Part shown: positions 34,141 through 45,316 of the stretch, piece by piece | How the letters are laid out: each line of letters opens with the position of its first letter | How positions within the stretch are numbered: the first letter of the stretch is position 1 | From: Daedaleopsis sinensis | Taxonomy: Eukaryota > Basidiomycota > Agaricomycetes > Polyporales > Polyporaceae | DNA length: 64,000 nucleotides | Assembly: GCA_033807695.1 (NCBI GenBank) | Contig: CM066307.1 | Coordinates: 2,914,001-2,978,000, forward strand | Reading direction: 5' to 3' | Notes under the pieces: generated by a model | Database searches by the model: none | What the model saw: the letters and a program-made list of their open reading frames with translations, nothing else | Told to the model about the DNA's origin: nothing | Position numbers and translations under genes: made by a program

Positions 34141-36231
34141 ATGGGAGCCCAACTCCCAGTCATCGGCGCATGGCCTTGGCTCGTGCTCACTGCCCTCGTC
34201 GTGCTCTTCGTGCAGTCTCGCCTACGCTCGCATGCCCGCCGTCTGCCCCCAGGTCCCACGCCGCTCCCCCTCGTTGGAAACATTCTCGATATGCCAAGGA
34301 AACACCTTGGCCGGGAAGCCAAAGATCTTTGCAACACGTATGGTACGTCCGATGAACTTCCGTCTAAGCCACTTGAAGTCTTAGCTTCAATCTTGGTGCA
34401 GGCGACATAGTGTATCTCAACGTCCTCGGAAAGTCCTTCGTTATTCTGGGCTCGTACGAGACTGCATGCGAATTACTCGACAAGCGCTCCGCGAACTACT
34501 CCGATCGTCCCAAGTCCATGATGGTTTCATTGTATGTCACCTCTCGTACTTGCACCGTTCTCACTTCGGATTCGACTGATTGACAGGTGCGGTCTCGACT
34601 GGATGTTTGTACTCATGAACTACGGGCCCGAGTGGCGCACCCATCGACGAGCGTTCCATCAGCAAATGAATTCAGAAGTCGTTGCGAAATACGAGCCGCT
34701 CCAGACCAATGTGACCCGGAACACGCTGCGGAGATTGCTGGAGTCTCCCAAAGACTGGGATGGCCATTTGAAATTGTATGTCGCTCAGACTCTCAACACC
34801 CGTGCCCCTCCTCCTTATCCTGCAATATCAGCTCGTTCGCAGCGGTGGTGATGCGTATTGCCTACGGCATCGAGCTGCACGAGTCCAACGACAAGTACCT
34901 CGCCATGGTCGAGCGGGTCGCACAAATCGGTGAGGAGATCAACGTGCCCGGCCGCTTTGCTGTCGAGGCAATTCCGTGGCTACGCTTTCTGCCGTTGTGG
35001 TTCCCAGGCGCAGGTTTCAAGAAGTTCGCAACAGACGCGAAGCGCGACATACTGTTCACGCTCGACTTCCTTTTCGACACGGCGAAGGCGAAATTGGTAG
35101 GTCTCGACTCTCGAGTGAGCGACGTCGGGAAGAATAACCGAATTCTGATCGTAATCGGCAGGACGAAGGGTTGATAAAAGAATCATTCGTAGCACAGATG
35201 TTGGACGGTATCTCTCCCGACGACGACGACGGTACCGAAGTCGCAGAAGTATGCAAGGGAATGAGTGCCTCCACATACATCGGTGGGAGTTCACATACTA
35301 ATATGAATATACGGCCGCTTGACTGACATGTTTTATTGTTATAAGCCGGTGCAGAAACGGTCAGTGGTACTTTTCGTGTGGTCTCCCAGCATGTCCGACG
35401 AGTGTTTGCAGAGCCACACGGCCGCGCGTGCCTGCTTCCTCGCTATGACACTCTATCCAGAGGTGCAGAGGAAGGCCCAAGCGGAGCTGGACGCGGTCAT
35501 TGGCCCCCATCGTCTGCCTGAGTTTGGCGACCGTCACTCGCTACCGTACACCTGTGCGGTAGTCAAAGAATTGCTACGGTGGCACATCGTCACGCCGTTC
35601 GGGGTTCCTCATAACGTTGTCGACGACGACGAGTACAACGGCTATATCATCCCTGGCGGTGCGACAATCGTAGCGAACGTCTGGTAAGTGTCGTTATTAC
35701 TGCCAGCTACTACGACGCGGCTGTCTCTAAGTCCTTCCGTGCTCAGGGCGATCTCGCGCGACCCCGAAACCTACCCAGATCCGGAGAACTTCTTCCCAGA
35801 GCGCTTCATCGATCAGGATGGCCACCTCGACATCGAGGGTAAAGATCCCGCTAGCTTTATGTTTGGATTCGGGCGGAGGTAAGAGGACATAGTTTGCGAC
35901 TCGAACACCTGATTGACCGTCGAACTGTGTGGACTATTTTCAGGATATGCCCCGGCCGGTATTTTGCCGAGTCTTCGCTCTTCATCATGTGCGCATCTCT
36001 GCTCTGGGCACTCGACATATCTCCTCCGATCGACGCGCACGGAAACATCGAGCAGGTGGAGAGAAAGGTGTCTACCGATTCTATCATGTCGTGGGTTGTC
36101 TCCGCAGCTTGATCTGAGCTGCCAAGACACTAACAACATTATACAGGCATGCACCCGTGTACGATTACACATTAAAAGCACGTTCAGCTGGGAGAGCACA
36201 GTTGGTGCTGGAGATGGCTTCGATCGCTTGA
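34141..36231 (+). CDS. cytochrome P450 monooxygenase
   Basis: Membrane-anchored haem monooxygenase; substrate unknown. Exons: 34141-34342, 34402-34531, 34587-34775, 34832-35096, 35162-35282, 35346-35359, 35412-35683, 35747-35878, 35944-36090, 36147-36231; 518 aa. An N-terminal helix (WPWLVLTALVVLFV) anchors it in the ER; the Pro-rich hinge is RLPPGPTPLPLVGN. The I-helix AGAET is on a 14-nt exon; the ExxR motif is KELLRW; PERF and the haem loop FGFGRRICPGR with its Cys are intact. The build is like basidiomycete P450s named after O-methylsterigmatocystin oxidoreductase in automated annotation, but that name says nothing of substrate. After AGAET the helix continues SHTAARACFLAM, slightly shorter than the common TTVSALxxFFLAM. 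No secondary-metabolite core gene is near. Confidence 0.92.
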
Positions 36232-36757
36232 ACAGATAAGTATATCAGGAGCATCACGGTGTAACACCCTTTCTTACGACCGGTGAAGAGTCATCATCAT
36301 CGTGAAGCTGTGCGATATAAGCATCTACGTAGACCACGACTGAAGGTATCTGGGGTGCGCACCGCCAGCGGTGTCTCGATAAACGGGCCCGCGCCTTCCG
36401 ATCAACTTGAAGTTCATGGAGTTGCGGAGAAATAGCTTTGGACATAACTCTGAACTTTAAGGGCGCAGAATCGAGAGAAACCCTTTATCCGGGTCACCCA
36501 ATTATGTTTTGAGAGTTTTCCTTCGTGTCAGAGTGTTCCTGTTTTGCACTTTAACGGGTGGTTAGTAGTAGTATACGCCGGTACTTACTTACAATGTTAC
36601 ATAGTAGTAGTGATTGGGCGCTAGGCGCCTGTACGTCGTCACCAGACCCTAACCCTACTTACTCGCTGCTTTGCAAGAAGAAAGTGCCAATTTGGCTAAA
36701 CTCTAGTTCCTTTATTGCAGCATCCACCACCACACTACACTAGTCAAAATAACAGAG
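36232..36757. other. intergenic: P450 3' flank and SKI6 upstream region
   Basis: 526 bp, AT-richer, with short AGTAGTAG runs at about 36560-36615; no supported gene. Confidence 0.5.
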
Positions 36758-37662
36758 ATGGTAGTTTGTTTTTCGTATATGTCAGTCAAAAGGCACTGAA
36801 CATGGAGCATGTAGAGCTCACGAATAGAAATCCTCAACGATGGTGGCTTCCGCTCAGATGGCCGCAAACAGTACGAGCTCCGTGACATTACCATCGACCT
36901 CTCCCAGCAAGGCTCCGCAGACGGCTCTGCCATGATCACCCACGGACTCACCCAGGTTCTCGTCACCGTGTTCGGTCCGCGAGAAGCAAAAATGCGTTCC
37001 CAGACCCTGCACGACCGCGCCGTCCTCAACGTCGAGATGAGCGTCGCCCCGTTCAGCACCGGGGAGCGTCGAAAGCGGTCCCGCGCCGACCGGTGAGCCG
37101 CAGACCCCCCATCCGCCGCCGAGGCACTGGTGCTCACACAGTCTCCGCACACAGACGGATACTCGAGCTCGCGTCCATGATCGCCTCGACGTTCGAGCCC
37201 GTCGTGCAGACGACGCTCTACCCGCGCTCGCAGATCGACATCTACGTGCACGTCCTCCAGCAGGACGGCTCGCTCCTCCCGGCGTGCATCAACGCGACCA
37301 CGCTCGCGCTCGTCACCGCCGGCGTGCCGCTGCACGACTTTGTGTGCGCGGTGGCGGGCGGCGTGCACGCGACCGCGCCGCTGCTCGACCTCACGACGCT
37401 CGAGGAGAACGATGTGCCGCACATGACGGTCGCGGTCATGCCGCGCACGCGCAAGGTCACGCTGGTGACGATGGAGACGCGGTTGCATGTGGACCGGTTC
37501 AGGGAGCTGTTTGAGCTTGCGTGCGAGGCGGGACAGACGATACATAAGGAGCTGAGGGCTGCGGTCAAGGAGCGCACTGTCGCACTCGTCGGGGCGATGG
37601 ATGCTGGTTCTAAACCCGGGGCAATAGACGATAGAGATGTTGTCATGGAGGACAGGTTATAG
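36758..37662 (+). CDS. SKI6: exosome subunit Rrp41/Ski6 (RNase PH fold)
   Basis: Ring subunit of the RNA exosome (3'-5' RNA processing and decay), nucleus and cytosol. Exons: 36758-36760, 36815-37092, 37155-37662; 262 aa. The first coding exon is only the ATG, followed by a 54-bp intron with a CTGAAC branch site; the joined start M|SSRIEILNDGGFRSDGRK is the usual Rrp41 beginning, while no other in-frame ATG precedes ILNDGG. The RNase PH core shows YELRDITIDLSQQGSADGSA, TQVLVTVFGPREAK, VEMSVAPFS, LPACINATTLALVTAGVPL and AVMPRTRKVTLVTMET. As in other eukaryotic Rrp41, catalysis is not expected (family knowledge). It converges on TRM8 with a 166-bp gap. Confidence 0.92.
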
Positions 37663-37828
37663 AGCGAATGTGTATTTTTTCGAACCACAGCTGTGCAGCC
37701 AGGGATCCTGCCAGGCATATACATAGCGGTGCTCTTTGAACACCTAATCCACGTTGGCCGGTGCCGTACCTCGTCTAGTACGGGGACATTCTGCACACTC
37801 ACGCGGAAAGCAGGCGGACGGAAGTCAT

Positions 37829-38806
<978 letters not shown>

Positions 38807-38989
38807 CTCGGATTGGCGATGGAGGGAGGCGGTCGGAAAGGTCGGAAGAGAAGAGCGCATGCGACCGACAAAAGCCGGGATGGGCCACGTGACCCGCGCG
38901 AATGGTGAGCTCATATGAAGCGGCCAGCGAGTCCTACGAGTTTCGCACTTTTCTCCACCTCCCCCATCGTCTCTCGGTCGCTGTGCGCC
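38807..38989. promoter_or_regulatory. divergent promoter region, TRM8 and citrate synthase
   Basis: 183 bp separate the two start codons, so promoter elements must overlap or be shared (inference). No TATA box seen. Confidence 0.45.
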
Positions 38990-40781
38990 ATGTCCTCTGC
39001 CCTCCGCTCTGCCGTTAAGCAACAGGTGTGTTTTAAACCCTCTTAATCTCTGTATGGCGTCGGCACTAATCACCTCAAGTACAGTCTCGCCGTTCCGCGT
39101 TCGCGCGTTCGGCCAGATTCGCCTCGACCTCTGCGAAGGCTCCTACTCTCAAGGAGCGTCTCGCAGAGCTCATTCCCGCAGAGATTGAGAATGTACGTGC
39201 CATTATATCTGCTATGTACAACGTGGTACTCACTTCGCTGGCATTAGGTCAAAGCTGCGCGCGCAGAGCACGGAAAGAAGGCATTCGGCCCTGTCCTCGT
39301 TGACCAGCTTTATGGGTGCGTGCCGTCTAACATACCCATCCACATCATCTCATTGGCCACCTCAGCGGCATGCGTGGTCTCCCCGCTCTCATCTGGGACG
39401 GCTCCGTCCTCGACGCTGGTGCGTGGCAATCCCTCTGCACCCGACACTAAACTCTAACTCTCTACTGCAGAGGAGGGCATCCGTTTCCGCGGCAAGACCA
39501 TTCCTGAGTGCCAGGAGGCTCTCCCCAAGGCCCCCGGCGGGTCTGAGCCCCTCCCCGAAGGTCTCTTCTGGCTCCTGCTCACCGGCGAGGTCCCCACTCA
39601 GGAGCAGGTGACCGCCCTCTCCAAAGACTGGGCTGCCCGTTCATCCATCCCCTCCTTCGTCGAGGAGATCATCGACCGCTGCCCGCCCACTCTTCATCCC
39701 ATGTCGCAGTTCTCGCTCGCGGTTACCGCGGTAAGCCTTGACGTCATACTGCACGCACACGAGGTTCTGACGCGATCTCGCGTCTCTTTAGCTTAACCAC
39801 GACTCGGCATTTGCCAAGGCCTACCAGCAGGGTATCTCCAAGAAGGAGTACTGGCAGCCCACCTACGAGGATGCCATGGACCTGTGCGTTCCTCTATGTT
39901 ACAGACAAATCAGGGTCATTAGTTTGAACTCTTATTTCCAGCATCGCGAAGCTCCCGAACATTGCTGGTCGCATCTTCCGCAACGTCTATGGCGGTGGCA
40001 AGCTCCCTGCGATCGACGCTGACAAGGACTACTCGTACAACCTCGCGAACCTGCTCGGCTTTGCCGACAAGCCCGACTTTGTCGAGCTCATGCGCCTCTA
40101 CATCACCATCCACTCCGACCACGAGGGCGGCAATGTCTCGGCGCACACCGGCAAGCTTGTCGGCTCCGCCCTCTCCGACCCCTTCCTCGCGTTCGGTGCC
40201 TCCCTGAACGGTCTCGCCGGCCCCCTGCACGGCCTCGCCAACCAGGAGGTGCTGCTCTGGCTGCGCAAGATGCAGTCTAAGATCGGCGTCGACGCGTCCG
40301 ACGACGCCGTGCGCGAGTACGTGTGGTCGACGCTCAAGGGCGGCCAGGTCGTCCCGGGCTACGGGCACGCCGTGCTCCGCAAGACCGACCCGCGGTACAT
40401 GGCGCAGCGCGAGTTCGCGCTCAAGCACCTGCCGGACAACAAGCTGTTCAAGCTCGTCAACCAGGTGTACAACATCGTCCCCGGCGTCCTCCTCGAGGCC
40501 GGCAAGGCCAAGAACCCGTGGCCGAACGTCGACGCGCACTCTGGCGTGCTCCTCACCCACTACGGCCTCGACCAGATGAACTTCTACACCGTCCTCTTCG
40601 GTGTCTCGCGTGCGTTCGGTGTCGCTTCGCAGCTCATCTGGGACCGTGCTCTCGGTGCTCGTAAGTCCTGTCTGTGCGGGCGTCGGAATTTCACTGACTG
40701 GCCATCATTGCAGCTCTTGAGCGCCCGAAGTCGTACTCGACGGAGGCGATCAAGAAGATCTTCAAGGACAAGACGGCATAG
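38990..40781 (+). CDS. CIT1: citrate synthase, mitochondrial
   Basis: Condenses acetyl-CoA and oxaloacetate in the TCA cycle. Exons: 38990-39025, 39085-39192, 39248-39315, 39366-39418, 39471-39730, 39792-39883, 39942-40660, 40714-40781; 467 aa. The Ser/Arg-rich start ([25 protein letters not shown]) is a mitochondrial presequence. Motifs: [87 protein letters not shown] with active-site His, [17 protein letters not shown] with active-site His, and [13 protein letters not shown] with the catalytic Asp region. All key residues are present. The C-terminus is not a peroxisomal SKL, so this is the mitochondrial form. Confidence 0.96.
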
Positions 40782-41080
40782 GTCGTCTGTGTTCACGACA
40801 AAACCTCCTCGTGGGGATGATGTGCATGACTGGGGCCGTGGCGATGGTTAGACATTTAGCGTACATGTTTGCTAGGTACAAATGTTGGGAACTCACCTAT
40901 GTGCTTACGTAATGGAGTCTGTTCTCTGTATCAAACGCGTGTGTCCGAGTGGGCGTCATTCCCTCGATCTCCCAACGTCCGACGTGCTGCACGTCTCCGT
41001 TCACCTCGTCTACCACCACTAAGGTATACTCTCGAGTCTCAACGTCAACCTCGGCTTGCTCGCCTCTCCGGATCCTAACC

Positions 41081-41992
41081 ATGTCCGACGTCCGCGCACT
41101 CCTAAAAGCCAAACGGCAAGAGGCCCGCATCACGCACCCGCTCGCCACATACACCCCCGCGGGCACGCTGCGCTGCGCGGCGTGCGGCACCGCCGTCAAG
41201 CACGCGTCCGCCTGGGAGGGCCACGTCGGCAGCAAGGCGCACCGCACACACGCCGCACGCCTCCGCGAGCGCGCGCGGGCGGAGGCGGAGGCGGAGGAGC
41301 GGGAGCGGGAGAGCCGCAAGCGCAAGGCGATGGAGGTAGATGGCGAGGACGATGAGGTGGAGGGGGAGGACGGGGATAGGGACGGGGACGTCCCGATGGG
41401 CGACGCGAAGCGGCGGCGGACGGAGAGCGAGGAGCCCGTACCGCCGGGGTCGAAACCGTCTGCCAGTGCCAGCACCCACGACTCACGCGGCGGTGCGCTC
41501 CCTGCCGACTTTTTCTCCGACCCGTCTCTGGCCCCGCCCCCCGTCGCGGACGACGACGATGACGACGACGAGGGAACAACACCAGCAACAACAGCAGCAG
41601 GAGCAGCAGCAGGGGGGGCAGACACGATCGAGCTCGAATGGCAGCAGTTCCAGCAGGCGGTGCTCGCCGCGCCCGACTACCAGGAGACGTACGCGCGCGC
41701 GACGGTCGCGGCCGCGCCCATGCTCGCCGCGGAGGTCCCGCAGGGCTTCCCCACGGGGGACGACGGGGACGGAGACGCGGCGGGGGAAAAGGAGGGGGAG
41801 ATGGACGAGGAGGGGCGGCGGCGGCGGCGCGCGCAGGACGAGCGCGAGCTGATCATGGACCGGCTGCTGGAGGAGGAGCAGGCGCAGGAGGAGGCGGACG
41901 CGCGCGTGTCGGTGCTCAAGACGAAGCTCGATGCGCTGCGGCGGCGGCGGGAGGCGGCGCGCGCGGCGAAGACGGGCGCGGGGCCCGCGTGA
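41081..41992 (+). CDS. ZNF830/CCDC16-type C2H2 zinc-finger protein
   Basis: Nuclear zinc-finger and coiled-coil protein; the animal homologue ZNF830 is found in the spliceosome and in DNA-damage response. A single exon of 303 aa, one of only two intronless genes here. It begins MSDVRALLKAKRQEARITHP, then a lone C2H2 finger at about residues 32-58 (CAACGTAVKHASAWEGHVG..H, Cys-x2-Cys-x12-His-x5-His), an Arg/Glu helix, an acidic KRKAMEVDGEDDE block, a low-complexity middle with Asp and Thr/Ala runs, and a C-terminal coiled coil (EQAQEEADARVSVLKTKLDA). The open frame extends upstream to 40949, but the start at 41081 gives the conserved N-terminus. Confidence 0.88.
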   Translation: MSDVRALLKAKRQEARITHPLATYTPAGTLRCAACGTAVKHASAWEGHVGSKAHRTHAARLRERARAEAEAEERERESRKRKAMEVDGEDDEVEGEDGDRDGDVPMGDAKRRRTESEEPVPPGSKPSASASTHDSRGGALPADFFSDPSLAPPPVADDDDDDDEGTTPATTAAGAAAGGADTIELEWQQFQQAVLAAPDYQETYARATVAAAPMLAAEVPQGFPTGDDGDGDAAGEKEGEMDEEGRRRRRAQDERELIMDRLLEEEQAQEEADARVSVLKTKLDALRRRREAARAAKTGAGPA

Positions 41993-42115
41993 GCAGGACT
42001 CACAGGTGGTACTACTCGACGCGGCTCGTGTGAGTAGATGGTACATTGTGAATGGCGGGCGGATTAGGTCCTGTAGCTACGCACTATGTAAGCACTAAAC
42101 GACTGTGCACATGGG

Positions 42116-43417
42116 CTACGAATGCGTGTCCTCCTCTGGCTCAGGCTGCTCTCCGGCGTCGCCCCCCAGCCCGACCCACGAGCCCCAGTCCATCCCGCGT
42201 TTGTGGAACATCATGAGCCCGAGCAGGACGGGGAGGTACCAGAGACTGTGCTGGAAGACCCTGCGCGCGTGCTTCTCGCCCCCGTGCTTCCAGAACCTGT
42301 ACGCAGCGTGCACGCACACCGCGTGCGGCGCGAGGCTCGTGAGCGCGAACGCCCACGTCGTGAGCCCGGCGAGCGGCATGAGGAGCGACGTCGCGGGCAC
42401 GAGCAGCAGCGCGTGGCGCAGCGCGACGGCCGCGTTCCTGCGCGGGTCGAGCACGGAGAGCATGCGGTAGCCCGCCTGCGCGTACGACTCGCGCACGAGG
42501 TGCGCGAGCCCGTTGAAGTGCGGGAACTGCCAGCTGTAGAGCAGCAGGAAGAGCGCGAGCGGGGCGAGCGGGCTCTCCGCCGCCGCGAGCGCGTCGGCGG
42601 GGAGCGCGGAGAGCACGGGCAGCACGGGGGGCAGCGCGAGCGCGAAGGACTGCGTGGGCAGGAGCGCGCCGCCGCACGCCGTCCAGCCCATGAGCGGGGG
42701 GATGCCGCCGACGACGGAGCCGACCCAGGTGTTCAGTACGCTCTTGCGCTTGAGGTAGGTGTACGCCCCTGCGTACAGTGCGATGTTGGCCGCGCCGAGG
42801 ACGGCCGTCGTCGGGTTGACCATCGCCCAGAGCAGGGCGGGGCCCGCGACGCCGGTGGCGACGGCGAAGCCGGTTGCGTGGAGGGGGCTGATGGCGCGGC
42901 GGACGAGGGGCCGGTTGCGGGTGCGGGCCATCTGTGCGTCGTACGGGACCTCCTGGATCTGGTTCCAGGTGTTGGCGGACGCGGAGCAGAGCGCGGTGCC
43001 GAGGGCGGTCGAGAGCAGGACGGGAACGGTGGCGGGGAGCGGGGAGAGGGCGACGCCGGACATGGCGGTGAGCACGACGAGCACGGTCAGGTTCGACTTG
43101 GACAGCTGGGCGTAGATCCTCGCGAGCCGGCGCGGGGTGAGCACTTCTGCTGGCCGGAAGGCCGCGCCAGAGTCCGCGGCGGGGGAGTAGACGGCGCCCA
43201 CGGAGTGGCCGCGGATGGAGTGGCCTGGTCTGGGCGAGACGGAGGCGTGCTTAGGCTGCGCTGCCCACCTGTTGTTGTCGAAGAAGAAGGAGGAGAAGGT
43301 GGTCGTCGTCGTGGGGGCTACCGCGGTGGACGCCAGGCGGATGTTGGTGGGCCGTCGTGCATGGCGGATGCAGCTGCGGCAGATGTACGCAGAGAACGGC
43401 GAGCCAATGCTATGCAT
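42116..43417 (-). CDS. COX10: protohaem IX farnesyltransferase (haem O synthase) COX10
   Basis: Inner-membrane UbiA-type prenyltransferase that turns haem B into haem O for cytochrome c oxidase. Single exon, 433 aa. A presequence-like start (ICRSCIRHARRPTNIRLAST) and a Ser/Thr/Phe linker lead to about nine membrane segments. The allylic-diphosphate motif is NTWNQIQEVPYDAQMARTRN; then RPLVRR, LKRKSVLNTWVGSVVGGIPP, LMGWTACGG, and YSWQFPHFNGLAHLVRESYA, AGYRMLSVLDP. Very GC-rich codon use makes the opposite strand open for almost 700 codons, which is an artefact. The intron-free structure stands out in this intron-rich region. Divergent from U1-70K. Confidence 0.95.
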   Translation of the reverse strand: MHSIGSPFSAYICRSCIRHARRPTNIRLASTAVAPTTTTTFSSFFFDNNRWAAQPKHASVSPRPGHSIRGHSVGAVYSPAADSGAAFRPAEVLTPRRLARIYAQLSKSNLTVLVVLTAMSGVALSPLPATVPVLLSTALGTALCSASANTWNQIQEVPYDAQMARTRNRPLVRRAISPLHATGFAVATGVAGPALLWAMVNPTTAVLGAANIALYAGAYTYLKRKSVLNTWVGSVVGGIPPLMGWTACGGALLPTQSFALALPPVLPVLSALPADALAAAESPLAPLALFLLLYSWQFPHFNGLAHLVRESYAQAGYRMLSVLDPRRNAAVALRHALLLVPATSLLMPLAGLTTWAFALTSLAPHAVCVHAAYRFWKHGGEKHARRVFQHSLWYLPVLLGLMMFHKRGMDWGSWVGLGGDAGEQPEPEEDTHS

Positions 43418-43495
43418 GCCGTCTGTACAGAGATGCTGGTGTCAGGCTGGTCGGAGCAGGAGGACGGCACATACGTTGCACTCGGACTCGGAGAC

Positions 43496-43534
<39 letters not shown>

Positions 43535-43856
43535 ACGGACCCGAGGGCGCCAAAGTCACAGGTTGAAGGAGCGAGGCGCGTGCAGATTCCCACCCGTCAC
43601 CTTGCTCTCCTCCACCACCACCCGACTCTCCTCGCACACGGCGGCAGAGTCTTCGACGCTCGGGGCGACCGGGCTTGTCTATACGCAGCAGCAGAGAGGC
43701 TCAGTATTTATCTCCACACGCCCGCAAAATCCTGCTATTACCTTACTGCCCGCTATTGTCCTGCACCACCACTGCACAAGCGCAAACACCAGCACACTCG
43801 AGCTCGCACCTCCCGCGCAACCCCACACTACTCTCTGACACCGACACCCACGCGCC
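43418..43856. promoter_or_regulatory. divergent promoter region, COX10 and U1-70K
   Basis: 439 bp between two starts, holding a (GAGGAC) tandem repeat and a TATTTA-like run near 43706; a shared promoter is inferred. Confidence 0.45.
43499..43535. repeat. hexanucleotide microsatellite (GAGGAC)n
   Basis: About six tandem copies of GAGGAC, 80-120 bp upstream of COX10. Length is likely to vary between strains. Confidence 0.85.
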
Positions 43857-45316
43857 ATGCCCGGCACGCACCTGCTCCCGCCGAACCTCCTCAAGCTCTT
43901 TGCGCCGCGGCCCCCGCTGCCCTATACCCGGCCGCTCGACAAGGACATCGACCGCGTCCGGCCCAAAAACGTGAATGGCGTCGGCCACCTCCTCGCCTCT
44001 CTCCGGGAGGCGAAGACGCAGGGGATGATGGAGTCGGGGAACACCGTCGGCGACGGCATGGAGGAGGGCGAGGAGCCCTCGTTCACGTACGCCGAGGAGA
44101 CGCGGCGCGCGATCCGCAGAGAGGAGCGGAAGAAAAAGAAGGCCGAGGATTTCCAGAAGGCGAAAGACGACTGTGCGTGTCTCTGTTCTTGCCGTCTGCA
44201 CGCTGCTGACATCCTGCACAGACAAGCCCTCGGAGGACCCTGAGGCCATTGGCGATCCGTACAAGACATTGTTCATCTCACGTCTGGTAAGCTTTTTGTA
44301 CGAGGCACTCGCCTGGAGCCGTCACTCACGCACTCTATCTCTCCAGCACAAGAACGCAACCGAGAACGACCTCCGACGGGAGTTCGAGAGCTTCGGGAGC
44401 ATCGAGCGGGTGAGGATCGTGCGCGACAAGAACGGGCGCAGCCGTGGCTACGCGTTCATCGTCTTCGAGCGCGAGCGCGACATGAAAGGTAACCACCCCC
44501 TTCCTCCCCCAGAGTGCGCTCACCCAGCATGCCCCCGCACCCCGCGTGGCTGCATGACGTGTCCCCACAGCCGCATACAAGGACTCGGACCGGCTGCACA
44601 TCCTCGGCAAGCGCGTCCTCGTGGACGTCGAACGCGGGCGCACGGTGAGGGGCTGGAAGCCCCGCCGTCTCGGCGGCGGGCTCGGGGGTAGGCCCAAGCC
44701 CGAGCCGCCAGCGTTCTCCGGCGGCGGCGGCCCGTCGCGAGGCGGCTTCCGCGGCGGAGGCGGCGGCGGAGAAAGGGGCGGGGGCGGGTTCCGCGGGGGC
44801 AGCGACCGCGGCGGGTTCAGAGGCGGGCGCGGCGGCGGCTTCCGGGGCGGACGCGGAGGTGGGTTCGGCGGCGGCGGCGGCGGCGAGAGGTTTGGCGGCC
44901 CGCGGGACGACTTTGGCGGCGGCGGCGGCGGTGGGCGCGGCGGGTTCGGCGGCGGATTCAGGTCGGTCGCTGTGCTCTTCTCTCCGCTCTTCCTCTCCCC
45001 CACTCACACGCACACGTTGCCTTCCAGGGGTCGCGGCGGCGGCGGCGGGATCGGGTTCCAAGGCGGAGGCGGATTCGGCGGACCGCCCGACCACGGGCCG
45101 AACAGCTTCGGGGGCGGGGGCCCGCCTGGCGGACACGGGCCTGGGGGCTTCGGTGGGGGGCCCGGGGGCTTCGGCGGGCCCCCTGGGGGCGGGGGCCCTG
45201 GTGGGTACGGACCCCCGGGCGGGGGCTTCGGGGGCGGCGGAGGGTTCCGCGGGGACCTCAAGCGCGAAGGGCCGGGTGGGTACGACGACCGGGACGCGAA
45301 GCGTCCGCGCTACTAG
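43857..45316 (+). CDS. SNP1: U1 small nuclear ribonucleoprotein 70 kDa
   Basis: U1-70K binds stem-loop I of U1 snRNA and helps define 5' splice sites. Exons: 43857-44172, 44222-44286, 44347-44488, 44571-44961, 45028-45316; 400 aa. The N-terminal U1-70K domain ([28 protein letters not shown]) leads into a Lys-rich helix and the RRM at about residues 118-195 (RNP2 TLFISRL, RNP1 [10 protein letters not shown]), then [20 protein letters not shown]. The C-terminal half is a Gly-rich RGG/FRGG tract instead of the long RS/RE tail of animals. The fourth intron interrupts the Gly tract and uses a GTCGGT donor. Assignment is firm. Confidence 0.94.

Noticed and set aside
40949..41080. Upstream in-frame Met for the ZNF830 homologue
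   Set aside because: The added 44 residues are Ser/Thr-rich without conservation; MSDVRALLKAKRQ at 41081 is the family start.
42122..44209. 695-codon open frame on the plus strand
   Set aside because: It is the antisense of COX10, whose 433-aa product matches family motifs throughout. The frame is a by-product of very high GC at third positions and is Arg/Glu-rich without a domain.
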